In this document: positions 20,585 through 31,070 of the stretch, in pieces | How the letters are laid out: each line of letters opens with the position of its first letter | Position numbering within the stretch: position 1 is the first letter of the stretch | Source: Trichobilharzia szidati | Taxonomy: Eukaryota; Platyhelminthes; Trematoda; Strigeidida; Schistosomatidae | Assembly (NCBI GenBank): GCA_944472155.2 | Contig: OX235279.1 | Coordinates: 139,658,920-139,722,919 of the forward strand | DNA: 64,000 nt | Reading direction: 5' to 3' | Made by a program: the position numbers and the translations under genes | The notes under the pieces: generated by a model | What the model was told of the DNA's origin: nothing | Seen by the model: the letters and a program-made list of their open reading frames with translations, nothing else | The model's database searches: none

Positions 20585-22165
20585 GCGTACACAACTGCAA
20601 GTTGACACCAATCCTTCAACGAAAGCTGAAGACTTGAATGCAATCAAGCTTCTGAAAGCTGGAAAAGCAGCTGGACCAGATGGAATACCCCCGGAAGCAC
20701 TGAAAGCGGACCCGGAGACGACAGCAGATATGCTGACTCCATTATTGCAAAAGGTCTGGAAAGAGGGGAAGGTGCCTACTGACTGGAGGAAAGGTTACCT
20801 GGTGAAACTACCAAAGAAGGGCGACTTAGGACTCTGCAAGAACTGGCGAGGAATCATGCTCCTGTCGACGCCAAGTAAAATCCTGAGTCGCATCATCCTG
20901 GAGAGAATAAAGGACGCACTGGATGCAGGATTCCGACCAGAACAAGCTGGATTCAGGAAAGGCAAGTCATGTTCTGACCAAATCGCAACTCTACGCATCA
21001 TCATCACAGAACAAAGCATGGAATGGCAATCAAACCTCTACCTCAACTTTATAGACTTTGAGAAGGCCTTCGACAGCGTTGACCGCGAAGTAATTTGCAA
21101 ATTACTCAAATACTACGGCGTAACACAAATATTCATCAACCTTATTCAACAGCTGTACGACAAGGGCACATGTCAAGTGATCCACAACGGAAAACTCAGC
21201 GAGGCGTTTGGAGTAAACACAGGAGTCAGATAAGGGTGCTTATTATCACCAATGATATTCCTAATTGTGGTGGACTGGATTATGCGTCAGACAGTGGGAA
21301 ACGAGAAGACAGAGATATGCTGGACCGACGCGAAGAATCTAGAAGACCTGGATTTCGCGTGTGGATGATTTATGTTTGATGTCACACAAAATCGAAGACT
21401 TACAAGCGAAAACCGACAAACTGGTGGAAGAAGCAGCAAAGACAGGACTGACTCCAGGTGAATATAGACAAGACGGAGGTTATGAAAATAACCAACCAAC
21501 AACAACAACAGCAGCAATATCCAGCGCCAATCACCATCAACGGGAGGGATTTGAAAGAGGTTACTTCATCCACTTATCTAAGGAGCATTGTCTCAACTAC
21601 AGGAGGAACGGACGAGGATGTCAAATCGAGAATCGGGAAGGCGAGAAACACATTCATCAACCTGAAACCAATCTGGAAATCTTCGTCACTCCGCAACACT
21701 CAACAACAAAATTCGGATTTTCAATACAAACGTCAAGTCAGTTCTTCTATATGGATCAGAAACTTGGCGGGTCACAAAGAATATTTCCAATAGGTTGCAG
21801 ACCTTTATCAACAACTGTCTTCGTTCTATACTGAAGATCAGATGGCCGGAAAGAATCACCAACAAGAAACTATGGGAACAAACAAAACAAGAACCAATCA
21901 CTCAACAAATATGCAGGAGAAAGTGGAGATGTATTGGACACTCGCTGAGAAGACCGCTGGGTGACATCGCGCGTTAGGCCATCACTCGAGTGGAACCCGG
22001 AAGAGAAGCGGCGAGTGGGACGTCCAAGGGTGACATGGAGGAGCTGAAACAGTATGGACTAACATGGATGCAGGTGAAAAGTACAGCAGAAGACAGAAAC
22101 AAGTGGAGGCGTGCAGCTGAAGCCCTATGTTCCACTAGTAACCCAAGGGAACAATGATAATGTCT
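20585..22165 (+). mobile_element. RTE-clade (SR2-like) LINE, 5'-truncated, best RT copy in window
   Basis: This is the most readable RTE copy. It starts inside the linker before the RT and ends with GAAGCCCTATGTTCCACTAG then TAACCCAAGGGAACAATGAT. It lacks the AP endonuclease. The RT frame is open to 21233 and then disrupted. The PLE remnant begins about 130 bp downstream. Confidence 0.88.
20590..21834 (+). pseudogene. RTE reverse transcriptase, broken
   Basis: Non-LTR reverse transcriptase that would copy LINE RNA at its target. Visible motifs in order: KAAGPDGIPPEALK (finger region), LVKLPKKGDLGLCKNWRGI, EQAGFRKGKSCSDQI, then motif A LNFIDFEKAFDSVD with its catalytic Asp. Motif B is interrupted: GVR is followed by TAA where a Gln codon is expected, then GCLLSPMIFLI resumes, so a single C-to-T change broke the frame. 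Motif C cannot be read cleanly; the frame then shifts (around 21361-21460) and continues to TFINLKPIW and SSSIWIRN. The AP endonuclease is absent through 5' truncation. Confidence 0.85.
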
Positions 22166-22289
22166 GTGGACTATAGATCCACCTGAGTACCAGACGTTCT
22201 TAGTGTCTCCCTTATTTAAGATATGAACACTTTCCCAATTTGGCTGGTACCCATCGTTGTTTCAGTAAATGGTAACACATTAAACACAA

Positions 22290-24990
22290 GAAGAAGAGAA
22301 GAAGAAAAACTCTATAGAGACAACCAGTCACATTCGATTTTATCAGCGAAAATAGAAATCACCTTCACGGAGAATTACTAAAGCTCTGAAGATTTTGTCT
22401 AGAAATCTTTAAAATTAAACAACGCCACCCAGAGAATGCGATATCACTGAAATCATTTATCTAAGCAATACATTTTGTCCATCATTTCAAATAGTAAGAC
22501 ACTCAAGCGTCACGAATTGAATCAGATTGACTCACTCAAATCATGTATAACGGAATTGTCAAAGAATGTCACAGAAAGGTTCTATGCTGTGGACAAGCTC
22601 CCTGAGCACTTGAAGAAACCGTTCCTGGATTATGTGAAAGAGGAAGGAAAAGAAACGTACCAAATTATTACAAAGCCTGGAAAGCAAAACTCCGGAAATG
22701 TGATTTCCTCCTAACCCTGGTTGCTATGTTTATAATTTTTCCGATGTTGTCCTTGATGACATAGATTTGCAAGTATTATCCCTAGGCACCAAGTTTTGTG
22801 ATAATCATGTTAGAATTAACAAGATGGATATGCAAGTTCAGTTCGAAAACTTCTTTGCACAAACTGAAGGCTTGACACCGTCGTCAGCTGAGGCAGTTGA
22901 AAGTCTTAAATCAACTCTAGTGGACTGCTGTTATAAATATATAAATAGTAAACGGAAACTGAATAGCTTATTGACCAAGAAACACAGGAAAGCCCTAGAT
23001 AAGCTGCGAAATAATGAGAATATAATGATTTTGAAACCTGAAAAAGGCTCTGGAGTAGTAATAACGAATACAAACTGAATACATAGATAAGATAAATGGA
23101 ATATTCAGTGATCATCGAAAATTTCAAAAAATTACATCTTCCCTCGATCCGACAGAAGAAGTGGAGAAACAACTAATTGAGTCACTAAAAAGACTTAAAA
23201 AACAAAGTAGCATCATAGACGGTTTATATGAATCTTTAAAGCCTACTGACACGGTTACACCAAGATTATATGGAATGCCGAAAGTGCATAAAATCGGTTT
23301 GCCGCTTCGACCAGTGCTGGACATGTGTAATTCACCATATCACGCAACAGCAAAATGGCTAGTGAAGCTCTTGAAACCTCTGCATAATGAATTGGTAAAA
23401 CATAGCGTAAACAGCAGTTTTGAATTTGTTGAAAAAATAAGAGATCTTAAATTGAGGGACAAGTTTATGATATCTTTTGATGTATCCTCCTTGTTCACCA
23501 ATGTACCGTTAATGGAGACAGTGGATTTTATATGTGAGGAGATTACTGCACGAAACATAGACATCGGGATTTCTGTATCCACCTTGAAGGAACTTATTTT
23601 AAGATGTACAATGAGTGTTCATTTCTTATTCAATAAGGAATATTACAGACAAACTGATGGTGTAGCTATGGGTTCTCCATTACGTCCATTCCTAGCTGAT
23701 TTTTTCCTCGCTAAATTAGAGAATGGACCTCTGAAAGGAGCAATTAATGACATGGATTTCTACTGCCGATATATGGATGATACATTTCTCGTTATGAAAG
23801 ACGAGAACGATGCAATGAACATCCTTGACAAGTTTAATGATGCTTATTCAGCAATAAACCTTACTGTAGAGAAAGAAAGTAATGACAGTATCTCATTCCT
23901 AGATGTCTTCATGGCAAGGAAAGAAGACGGCACACTAAGAAGGAGTGTGTATAGGAAACTTACGACAACAGGTCAGTACACTCATTTTTTGAGTTTTGCA
24001 TCTTTGAAATATAAACGTAACCTGGTAAAGTGTTTGGTTCATAGAGCTAAGTTAATATGTTCAGACGACTGCCTCAATGAGGAGCTTAAGATTATTAGAG
24101 AATCACTTAGAAAATATGGTTATCCAGATAAGTTCATTGAGAAAAATATGAATTCAGCACCTAGGAGAGTCAGTATGGCTACAGTTCCGAAAAAACCACT
24201 GTTCAAAAAACTGCACTTCCTCGGTGACAACATCAGCGAAATCATAACACAGCGCTTGAAGAATGCAGTTAAAAGAGCTTATTATGCAGCAGACGTACGT
24301 TGTCCCTTCACTACCACCCCTATTCTATGTTCGAGAAATTAGGATAAACTACTTAAATTAGCCTCCTCAATGTTTATCTACCAGCTTGACTGCAGCTGCG
24401 GAGCCAGCTACATCGGGTGTACATATAAGCAGGTTCATCATCGTATTTCCAAACATCATCCAGCATGTTAAGCAAGGGATAAACAAGATCTATTCGTAGC
24501 TCTATTTTAGCACACCTTGTACATACTGAGCATAAAGTTGATGTTAATACAGCATTTAAAATTATCTATTGCATTCCTACTAATCTTAATTTTGCTCTAC
24601 GAGTTCGTCTTCCACAGACAGCTGAAGCAATCGGAATCCCCCTTAAGAAGCCAAGCCTATGTGTTCAGAAGAAATTTGTACAGCCACTTTCCTCACCGAG
24701 GCCATCTCTAAAAGAATGCATAAACAGGACTACGTCGGCCCCCTCCCCCTAAACGTTTAAAAACTATAAAAATTATAATTGTCCAAATTATTTTATTTTT
24801 ATTTATTTTGACCACTTCATCTTTAATTACTTGTTATCCTTGTAAAATTAATTTATTCTATCCATTTCTACCTTTTAAATGTGTATTCATTTTCTTCGTT
24901 AATTATCAACCCATTGACATTTTGACACTGTTTAATTATTATTAACAAACATATCGCCCCTTGTTTGGTAAACTGTTGTGTATTGCAATA
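22290..24990 (+). mobile_element. Penelope-like retroelement, nearly full-length but decayed
   Basis: The longest PLE here: N-terminal region, RT and GIY-YIG endonuclease, then an AT-rich 3' flank. The flank wording (CTTCGTTAATTATCAACCCA) recurs in the minus copy at 55880-56560. The coding region is split by at least three frame disruptions, near 22714, 23078 and 24342. Confidence 0.85.
22475..24720 (+). pseudogene. Penelope-like reverse transcriptase/GIY-YIG polyprotein, broken
   Basis: PLE proteins couple a telomerase-related reverse transcriptase to a GIY-YIG nuclease. Segment 22475-22714 is an N-terminal helical part. Segment 22767-23078 ends with MILKPEKGSGVVITN, the conserved PLE motif before the RT. 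Segment 23161-24342 is an uninterrupted 393-codon RT block with YGMPKVHKIGLPLRPVLD, motif A FDVSSLFTNVP, motif B GVAMGSPLRPFLADFF and motif C YMDDTFLV, so both catalytic aspartates of motif C remain. After the stop at 24342 the endonuclease reads IYQLDCSCGASYIG then KQVHHRISKHHPA in shifted frames. The C-terminus TAEAIGI, KKPSLCVQKKFVQPL ends near 24712. Confidence 0.85.
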
Positions 24991-25257
24991 AAAATGCTAT
25001 GTATATTAGAGTAGAGCCAAATATGAGGATCTTTCTGTTTTCTAAATGTCTAACTGGGGATTTTTTCTATATTAAAATATATGTTCGACAAAAAACACAA
25101 GTCATTCTCAATGAACTCCTCAGTGTCAGTGAACACTTTTGTAGATAATCTGTTCATATTCAACTTCATAACAACACTCAAAATCGAATCAATCAATTCA
25201 AAGTGGTGTTGTACTATTGAAATGCATAGAATTCAGTAAAACTAATAAAAGAGAGAT

Positions 25258-25325
25258 GACTAGTAGTTCAGCGAAGAGTCTGTTTCCAGCGAATTCATTT
25301 TCACAGTTGTACAATAGCAAATATA
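25258..25325 (-). repeat. PLE terminal motif, minus orientation
   Basis: The minus strand reads TATTGTACAACTGTGAAAAT then GAATTCGCTGGAAACAGACT then CTTCGCTGAACTA. The near-identical plus-oriented partner is at 26757-26812, so the two enclose the large palindrome at 25848-26744. Confidence 0.6.
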
Positions 25326-25847
25326 AATGTTCATTTTGTATGCATGTGTACATTGAATTTGTCAAGTGAAAATACAATTACTAAGTTTTTGGTGGAGTCA
25401 CGTAATATAAAAAGAATTCAGAGGAATTGGATGTTGATTTAAGAGGGTAGTAACAGAAGTGATGAGTTTTCACAAACGATTGTTAAAGAAGAGTTACGTA
25501 ACGACATGAGTAATTTGATGAAAGAGTTGTGCTCAGAGTGAACATGGAAACAAAATGAAGTACGGAATTACACAAGAAATTTAAGTATTTAGAAAAAACA
25601 AGCAAACAAGCAAAAGTTAAGTCAAATCAACAGAGTTGTTATGATGAAAGTAGAAGTGGCTGAATAATTTTCTTTTGTATCCACAGTTTTGGTTCTTCTA
25701 ACTGAATGGCTAGGGCTTCTACAACGCGAAGAAGACGGAAACATATTGTCTTTGTCAAGTTGTTCTTCTACTTCTTCTACATGCATGCAAAATAACTCAT
25801 ATATATATATTTTAACTGATTAAAAATGCCCATTAAAATTTTCAGAA
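25326..25847. other. AT-rich spacer inside a PLE-bounded interval
   Basis: Sits between the terminal motif at 25258 and the palindrome. It has no ORF; (TA)n near 25799-25812. Confidence 0.35.
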
Positions 25848-26744
25848 GAATGAACACGGAACAAAGAGTACTGTTTTCGATAAATTCATCATCAGGCTCT
25901 ACAATTATATATACATTATAATGAATGAATGAATTAGTCTTATGAAAGACATTAATGTTCAAATAACATCAAATCAATAATATTGATAGATTACAGTTGA
26001 ACAGCATCAACATAAAATAAGCTGAATGTCAGAAGAATTATGAAAGATAATAGTACAAATTCATGAGTTTATAGTTTCTAGTGAGGGCCGGGGCAGTAGT
26101 AGGGGTTGGACTTATTTCTTTTGAACACAGAGCACTGGTTGTTTGAGGCTAATCGCAATAGCCTCTGCTGTTTGGAGCATGTGGTGCTTCGATGATTTTG
26201 GTAATTTGTTAGGCACCCGGTATATTATAGAGAAGGATTCTTCTACGCTGGCTTTGTGACCGGTTTGTACCAGATGGTCTAATAGTTTTAACAGCTCGAT
26301 ATTAGACCATCTGGTACAAACCGGTCACAAAGCCAGCCAGCATTGACGAATCCTTCTCTATAATATACCGGGTGCCTAACAAATTACCAAAATCGTCGAA
26401 GCAGCGCATGCTCCAAACAGCAGAGGCTATTGCGATTCGCCTCAAACAACCAGTGCTCTGTGTCCAAAAGAAGCAAGTCCAGCCAGCCCCTATTACTGCC
26501 CTGGCCCTCAGTAGAAACTATAAACTCATGAATTTGCACTATTATCTTTTCTAATTCTTCTGACATTCAGTTTATTTTATGTTGATGCTGTTCAACTGTA
26601 ATCTATCAATATTATTGATTTGATGTTATTTGAACATTAATGTCGTTCATAAGACTAATTCATTCATTCATTATAATGTATATATAATTGTAGAGCCTGA
26701 TGATGAATTTATCGAAAAGAGTACTCTTTGTTCCGTGTTCATTC
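25848..26744. repeat. Giant inverted repeat of a PLE 3' end, 437/445-bp arms
   Basis: The left arm 25848-26284 and right arm 26300-26744 are near-identical reverse complements around a 15-bp spacer. Outer boundaries read GAATGAACACGG and CCGTGTTCATTC; inner boundaries read GGTCTAATA and TATTAGACC. Each arm holds the last part of the PLE endonuclease reading frame plus its 3' flank. The transcript could fold into a perfect hairpin of over 400 bp. Confidence 0.9.
26300..26554 (+). pseudogene. PLE endonuclease C-terminal fragment in the right arm
   Basis: The plus strand reads YRVPNKLPKSSKQRMLQTAE then AIAIRLKQPVLCVQKKQVQP then APITALA. This is the C-terminal signature of the PLE protein (AEAI, LCVQKK, VQP). 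The mirror copy in the left arm is on the minus strand (26046-26284) and carries extra stops. Upstream catalytic parts are missing. Confidence 0.7.
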
Positions 26745-26756
26745 ATATATATTTCC

Positions 26757-26812
26757 TATTGTACAACTGTGAAAATGAATTCGCTGGAGAGAGACTCTTC
26801 GCTGAACTCCTG
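26757..26812 (+). repeat. PLE terminal motif, plus orientation
   Basis: ATTGTACAACTGTGAAAATG then AATTCGCTGGAGAGAGACTC then TTCGCTGAACT. Inverted partner of 25258-25325. Confidence 0.6.
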
Positions 26813-27204
26813 GTCTTCTCTTTCTCTCTCTGTTAATGTTCGAATGGGGATTTTTCATGAATCAAAAACTAACAAAACTTGCTCACTGAATAGAATTAGA
26901 TTATTCTCATCATCAAAATTCCCGAACTAACAATATAAAAGTTATTCCTTCATATGATCCAGTTAATCAATTAATAAACTAGATAGTGATAAATACGTAA
27001 TTTAACAATTTTACAATTGAAATGCCCCGCTACTGACTATTGATTTCATGTTGACAATTATTAACTATAATTCTGTTGATCGTTCATTATTAGACTGTTG
27101 CACTTGATCTATCACTGATTAGCCAGCGATAACTTTTGATAATTAAAAAATAAAATTGATTCTTTCCTATCAATCATTGGCTTCCTCTTTAATCTTCATT
27201 AAAT
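26813..27204. other. Upstream region of the Pro/Gln-rich gene
   Basis: AT-rich; no element end or ORF supported. Likely contains promoter DNA of the gene at 27332. Confidence 0.35.
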
Positions 27205-27213
27205 CATAAAATA
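27205..27213 (+). promoter_or_regulatory. Weak TATA-like element of the Pro/Gln-rich gene
   Basis: CATAAAATA lies 119 bp upstream of the ATG at 27332. In such AT-rich DNA this could be chance. It is listed because the two other secreted-protein genes have TATA-like boxes at similar distances. Confidence 0.22.
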
Positions 27214-27331
27214 TTACTCTCGAAGTTACTACTTTGTCTCTGAGGAATAATTGAACATTGAAAAATAGAACAGCACAGATAAACAATTGAAATCCAGTGA
27301 TAAAGTTTATTCAAAACGAAGAGAATTACTA

Positions 27332-28349
27332 ATGTCAGTCTATCTGAGATTATTATGCTTACTACTATGTGGATTAATTGTACTCAGTTCTCCTGTATAT
27401 TATGTACCGCATGAAATGTGGGTTCCTTATTATTATCCTGGGGATTTACCACTAATGGATGCCAGTGAAGCAAGAGACTCATTAACAGAAGAAAAATCAG
27501 CATTACCCGCAGATCTTAGTGATCAAAGTTATAGTAAAGGTGGTTTAGACATGGATGATGAATATTTCATTCCACAGTTAAGCAATTTAGCTGTAGAACA
27601 GGAAGAAGAAGAAGAGAAAGAGAAACAAGAAAACGATGAATATGGATCTGAGAACAATCAAGATAATCAATCAGATGATGTGTTAATGCCCTTCGATGAT
27701 GAACGACATGAAAATGGGACAGACGATGATGATTATCAAACAAAAAATAAAATAATAGCTCCTGTTCGATTTCAAACAACAACAGGGTACCCAAAATCTA
27801 GACTTCTTTATGGACAAGTACCAACAATTTCCTTACCGATAGCGCTACCAGCTCAAACACAGGTTCCTGTTTCATTGCCTGTGTCACAACAAGTGTTGGC
27901 AAGTCCATACAGTGCTACAAGCTTAGGCACTCATGTGTATTTGCCTACCCAGGCAGTACACACTCAGATTCCGATAGTGGTTCCTCAAACTGTTGTTCCA
28001 CATACTAATCAGTATGGAATTCAGGTTCCAGCAATCGTTCAACCTCAGCAGCCTGCAATTATTTTACCACAACATCCTGCAGTTATACAGCCACAACAGC
28101 CTGCAATAATTCAACCACAGATTCCTACAATGACTCAACCACAGATTCCTACAATGACTCAACCACAGATCCCTACAATGACTCAACCACAGATCCCTAC
28201 AATGGTCCAGCCTCAATCACCGCCCGAAACTACACCAACTGGAAGGGGAGAATTCCCTCCAATGCCTCCTCAACAACCATTCCCTACACCACCAAATGTT
28301 CCATTTCCAGGTTCAACACAGCAACAGAATAACCAAATATTTCCAGGAC

Positions 28350-28380
<31 letters not shown>

Positions 28381-28633
28381 AAACCAACAGCCTCCTGTAA
28401 TACAACAAACACAAATAATTCAGCCACAACCCCAACAGCAGCAGCAGCAGCAACAACAACAAACGCAGACATCAGTAGTGCCGACACCAACAGCAGTGCC
28501 ACAACAACCAACACCTACATTGCCACAAAATACTCTTATTACAGTCAGACACGTTGTTATGACACCAAAAATACAAGTGGTTGTCAAAAAGCCGAAAGCC
28601 AAAACCAGGTATATAGTGAAACGATATTTCTAG
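27332..28633 (+). CDS. Secreted acidic, Pro/Gln-rich repeat protein
   Basis: A 433-residue single-exon protein. I start at the ATG at 27332; the 15 codons upstream are open but begin with TTG and would bury the signal peptide. MSVYLRLLCLLLCGLIVLSS is a clear signal peptide, followed by an aromatic stretch (PVYYVPHEMWVPYYYPGD). Next come a strongly acidic region with glutamate and aspartate runs (about residues 65-145), then a hydrophobic Pro/Gln/Val section (PTISLPIALP and VPVSLPVSQQ). Four 8-residue QPQIPTMT-type repeats, two poly-Gln tracts and a basic C-terminus (KKPKAKTRYIVKRYF) end the protein. The mature part has no cysteine. The family is not recognised. Composition suggests a disordered secreted matrix, adhesive or gland protein, but this is a guess. 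Confidence 0.85.
28111..28206 (+). repeat. 24-bp coding tandem repeat, four units
   Basis: Four units of about TCAACCACAGATYCCTACAA then TGAC encode QPQIPTMT. They are almost identical at the DNA level, which suggests recent amplification. Confidence 0.9.
28346..28470 (+). repeat. Two poly-glutamine tracts of mixed CAG/CAA
   Basis: Gln runs at about 28350-28390 and 28434-28465 are encoded by interspersed CAG and CAA codons separated by an NQQPP..IQPQP linker. Minus-strand ORFs here are shadows. Confidence 0.9.
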
Positions 28634-29129
28634 TGTATTATGTTAATGATGATTTTGATAATAATAACAGTAATAATAATAATAACAAATAATTGATATA
28701 CTTTAATAATTAATATATTGACAGAGGCTCTTTCAATCTTTTTACTTTTACCTTTTCATGCATGTTACTGAATTAATTTATACCTCGTTATTGAATTCCA
28801 CATGGGACAGTCCACTTTCTGTGCTTATGTCCTATAAACTGAAGTACTACTTTTATCAGGGAGTGATATTATACATTACCAGTTATTATTTACAGTCCAT
28901 TCAAAAATATATTCCATGCGTCATCGTTATTTTAGACTTCTTTATTGAAGTGATATATATATGAGGGATAACTCTATAGTTTCATAAGTGAAGGTGATAA
29001 TAATAATAAGGCATTCCGACGATGTGCAGAATAGGTACTACTCATCTTCTTTTTTTTCCATTTCGCAGATATTTTTGTTTCTGAAAAAGCATAACCTAGA
29101 GCGGATGATCGTTTTGAAAACTTCTTCAT
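28634..29129. other. 3' flank of the Pro/Gln-rich gene
   Basis: Contains an (AAT)n-like run near 28655-28690. I did not find a canonical AATAAA in the first 350 bp. Confidence 0.35.
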
Positions 29130-29370
29130 AATCTGCAGTTTTAAGCCCATTGATTTTGATATATGTGTAAAACTTGGGCACTGTGGTATTCAGTAATTCC
29201 ATATTAGTTTGTTTATTAGGTATATCACAGTGAAACAGTATTATTTACTGGATGACGTTTCGAACAAAATTTATTGTTCATAATCATATCAATTGTGATA
29301 TGATTATGAACAATAAATTTTGTTCGAAACGTCATCCAGTAAATAATACTGTTTCACTGTGTGATATACC
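29130..29370 (+). repeat. Dispersed repeat ending in a 73-bp-arm palindrome
   Basis: The left part (GTAAAACTTGGGCACTGTGG, TATTCAGTAA, then CTGGATGACGTTTCGAACAA) is related to 44085-44210 (ACAAAAACTTGGGCTCAGTG, later TATTCACTGGGCAATCTTTT, GCGAACAA). From 29219 to 29370 it is a near-perfect inverted repeat: left arm 29219-29291, loop ATTG, right arm 29296-29370, with a 2-nt indel. It probably derives from a retroelement end; the family is not established. Confidence 0.8.
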
Positions 29371-29879
29371 CATTGATTTTGGCATACGGCAGCCAACAAA
29401 AGCGAATTCAAATGATATCAGAAAGTGTATTAGGGTACAAGTGCAAGATAGAATAATAATCAGTTGGCTTTGATTACTCGTTGCACACATACAAAATGCA
29501 TTATCGGTGGGACTAAATAAGTGAATGACGTGCTTGGGAATATACAATCGATAAAAGTACATGTTTCTATGGCAAAGTTTCTAGTTAGCTGTATTAGAAG
29601 TAATGTGATTACAAACCAACAAAATGCGTTACTCTGAATGTTAGTTCAGTGAGATGATGAATGACGATAGTAATGATAAAATAGCGTATTATAAATATAC
29701 TAGTAATATTGGTGAATTATTGTCATTTAACGAAGAAATAGGATAAGCCTGGTATAAACTCAAGGGATGACTATTATAACAATAATAATAATAATGGTGT
29801 CATGTAAAATAAGTGAAGGGAGTAATAATGTCAGAAAGGAAGCCGTTAAGATGTAGAGGCAGCTAATAAAACATGAGGT
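29371..29879. other. Spacer, nothing recognised
   Basis: No supported feature. Confidence 0.35.
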
Positions 29880-30720
29880 AGTTATGTCCAATATGACTTT
29901 ATGCATGCCAAGAGAGACATATAGGTTGGATGTACTTGTTTGGGTACATGCATGGGTTAGGCTTTTTCTTGTTGATCCCTACAGCTTCAGCTACGGATAA
30001 AAAATTTAATCGTATATCCTTCGGCAAATTGTTTGGCACTAGGTATATGATCATAAGTACCTCTTCTATTTTGACATGGTGATCACTGTTCATTAAATGA
30101 GATAAGATATCATTGGCTATTTGACCTGGTTACTCCTTTTCTAATCTAAATTAGTATTATGTTCACGAGTGTGTAAACATGCACTGCGTAGGTATAGGTT
30201 TGGTTGAGTAACTGGTATGCAATTATGTGGCCGTAAAAGTCCTCTGAATAGATTTGTTCAGCCTGTGGCTTGAAATACTACTAGACATATCACTTTTGAA
30301 TTGCACTCCCAGGTGAAGCTTTTTTGTTTTTCTTGTTGTATCCCACTTTCATTTATGCATTCTTCTACATATATGTAATACTTTACAAAATTGGTAGGAT
30401 AATCATTTTGTAGCATGTTACTTCTCGGATTCTCTATTTCATCTTGAATAGATTCATCGGAACATTTACATCTATTTTCTATGATTAAGGCAATAAATTA
30501 AATTCCGATTGCAATGCACAGGTATAGAACTGTGGAAATAGATGTATTGTCCGTTCCATGTAATTTCCAGGTAGATATTTTTTTATTGACACGTCAATCC
30601 TTCTAATAAGCGGAGCATCCAAAATAAAAAAGAAATGCTACGTTTATATTCTTCTTTACAAGTGAATTTAATATCAGAAGGAAATTCACTGAAAATTTGG
30701 ATTAGATTTTGTTTATCAAA
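29880..30720 (-). mobile_element. Penelope-like element remnant
   Basis: The minus strand from about 30700 reads FPSDIKFTCKEEYKRSISFL, then YLEITWNGQYIYFHSSIP. This matches the region after RT motif C in the PLE at 49.5 kb (DIKFTREEEFENKIPFLDVL, YRKSTHTDQ). It continues with LLQNDYPTNFVKYYI and ends at 29899 with VAEAVGI, KKPNPCMYPNKYIQP. Stops interrupt throughout. Confidence 0.65.
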
Positions 30721-30764
30721 CGTACCGTCTACACAATGACAATAACATTCAGGTTTCTTTGGTT

Positions 30765-31055
30765 GGACACTAGTAACTAGTGTGATGTGACTAGTCCTTT
30801 CTTTTGTGCAAACTGAATTCTATCAATCACGTTGGCAATGTGACCATCATTCTAGGTAGCTCGCCATCATGGTGTACATTGATTTGATGATATTAGATGG
30901 TTGGAGGCAATCGGCAGGAAGCCTTGGATCTAGGTGTCGTGCTAGTTGGTACTCGTCAGCAAGGCTTATCTGCAACCTTGAAGGAACTGATGTCCCTTCT
31001 GAAATTAAAACCCGCGCCATCCTATGCTGCAGTCAGAGACGTTAACACTGAGCTA
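30765..31055 (-). mobile_element. Family B hammerhead SINE, minus copy of a head-to-head pair
   Basis: On the minus strand it has a tRNA-like head (TAGCTCAGTG, CTCTGACTGCAG), the hammerhead and the family B tail (CCGATTGCCTCCAACCATCT, later GATAGAATTCAGTTTGCACA, then GACTAGTCACATCACACTAG). Its head lies about 14 bp from that of the plus copy at 31071. Confidence 0.8.
30919..30967 (-). ncRNA. Hammerhead ribozyme, near-canonical (family B)
   Basis: Minus strand: stem I AAGCCTTG pairs perfectly with CAAGGCTT (8 bp). The core is CTGACGA. Stem II GTAC/GCAC has three of four pairs and loop CAACTA. GACA stands where GAAA is expected, then stem III ACCTAGAT and the cleavage position C. The GAAA change would probably impair activity, but stem I conservation is striking. 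Confidence 0.7.
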
Positions 31056-31070
31056 TTTGGGCTCACGATT

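Noticed and set aside
26690..26730. Full hammerhead at the PLE end motif (CCTGATGATGAATTTATCGAAA region)
   Set aside because: CTGATGA and GAAA are present, but any pairable stem II (GAT/ATC) starts two bases too early, so the core is incomplete. Kept only as a terminal repeat.
27287..27331. In-frame extension of the Pro/Gln-rich gene
   Set aside because: The extension begins with TTG, not ATG, and would precede a normal signal peptide.
28284..28602. Minus-strand Val/Ala-rich and Cys-rich ORFs
   Set aside because: Antisense readings of CAG/CAA poly-Gln tracts.
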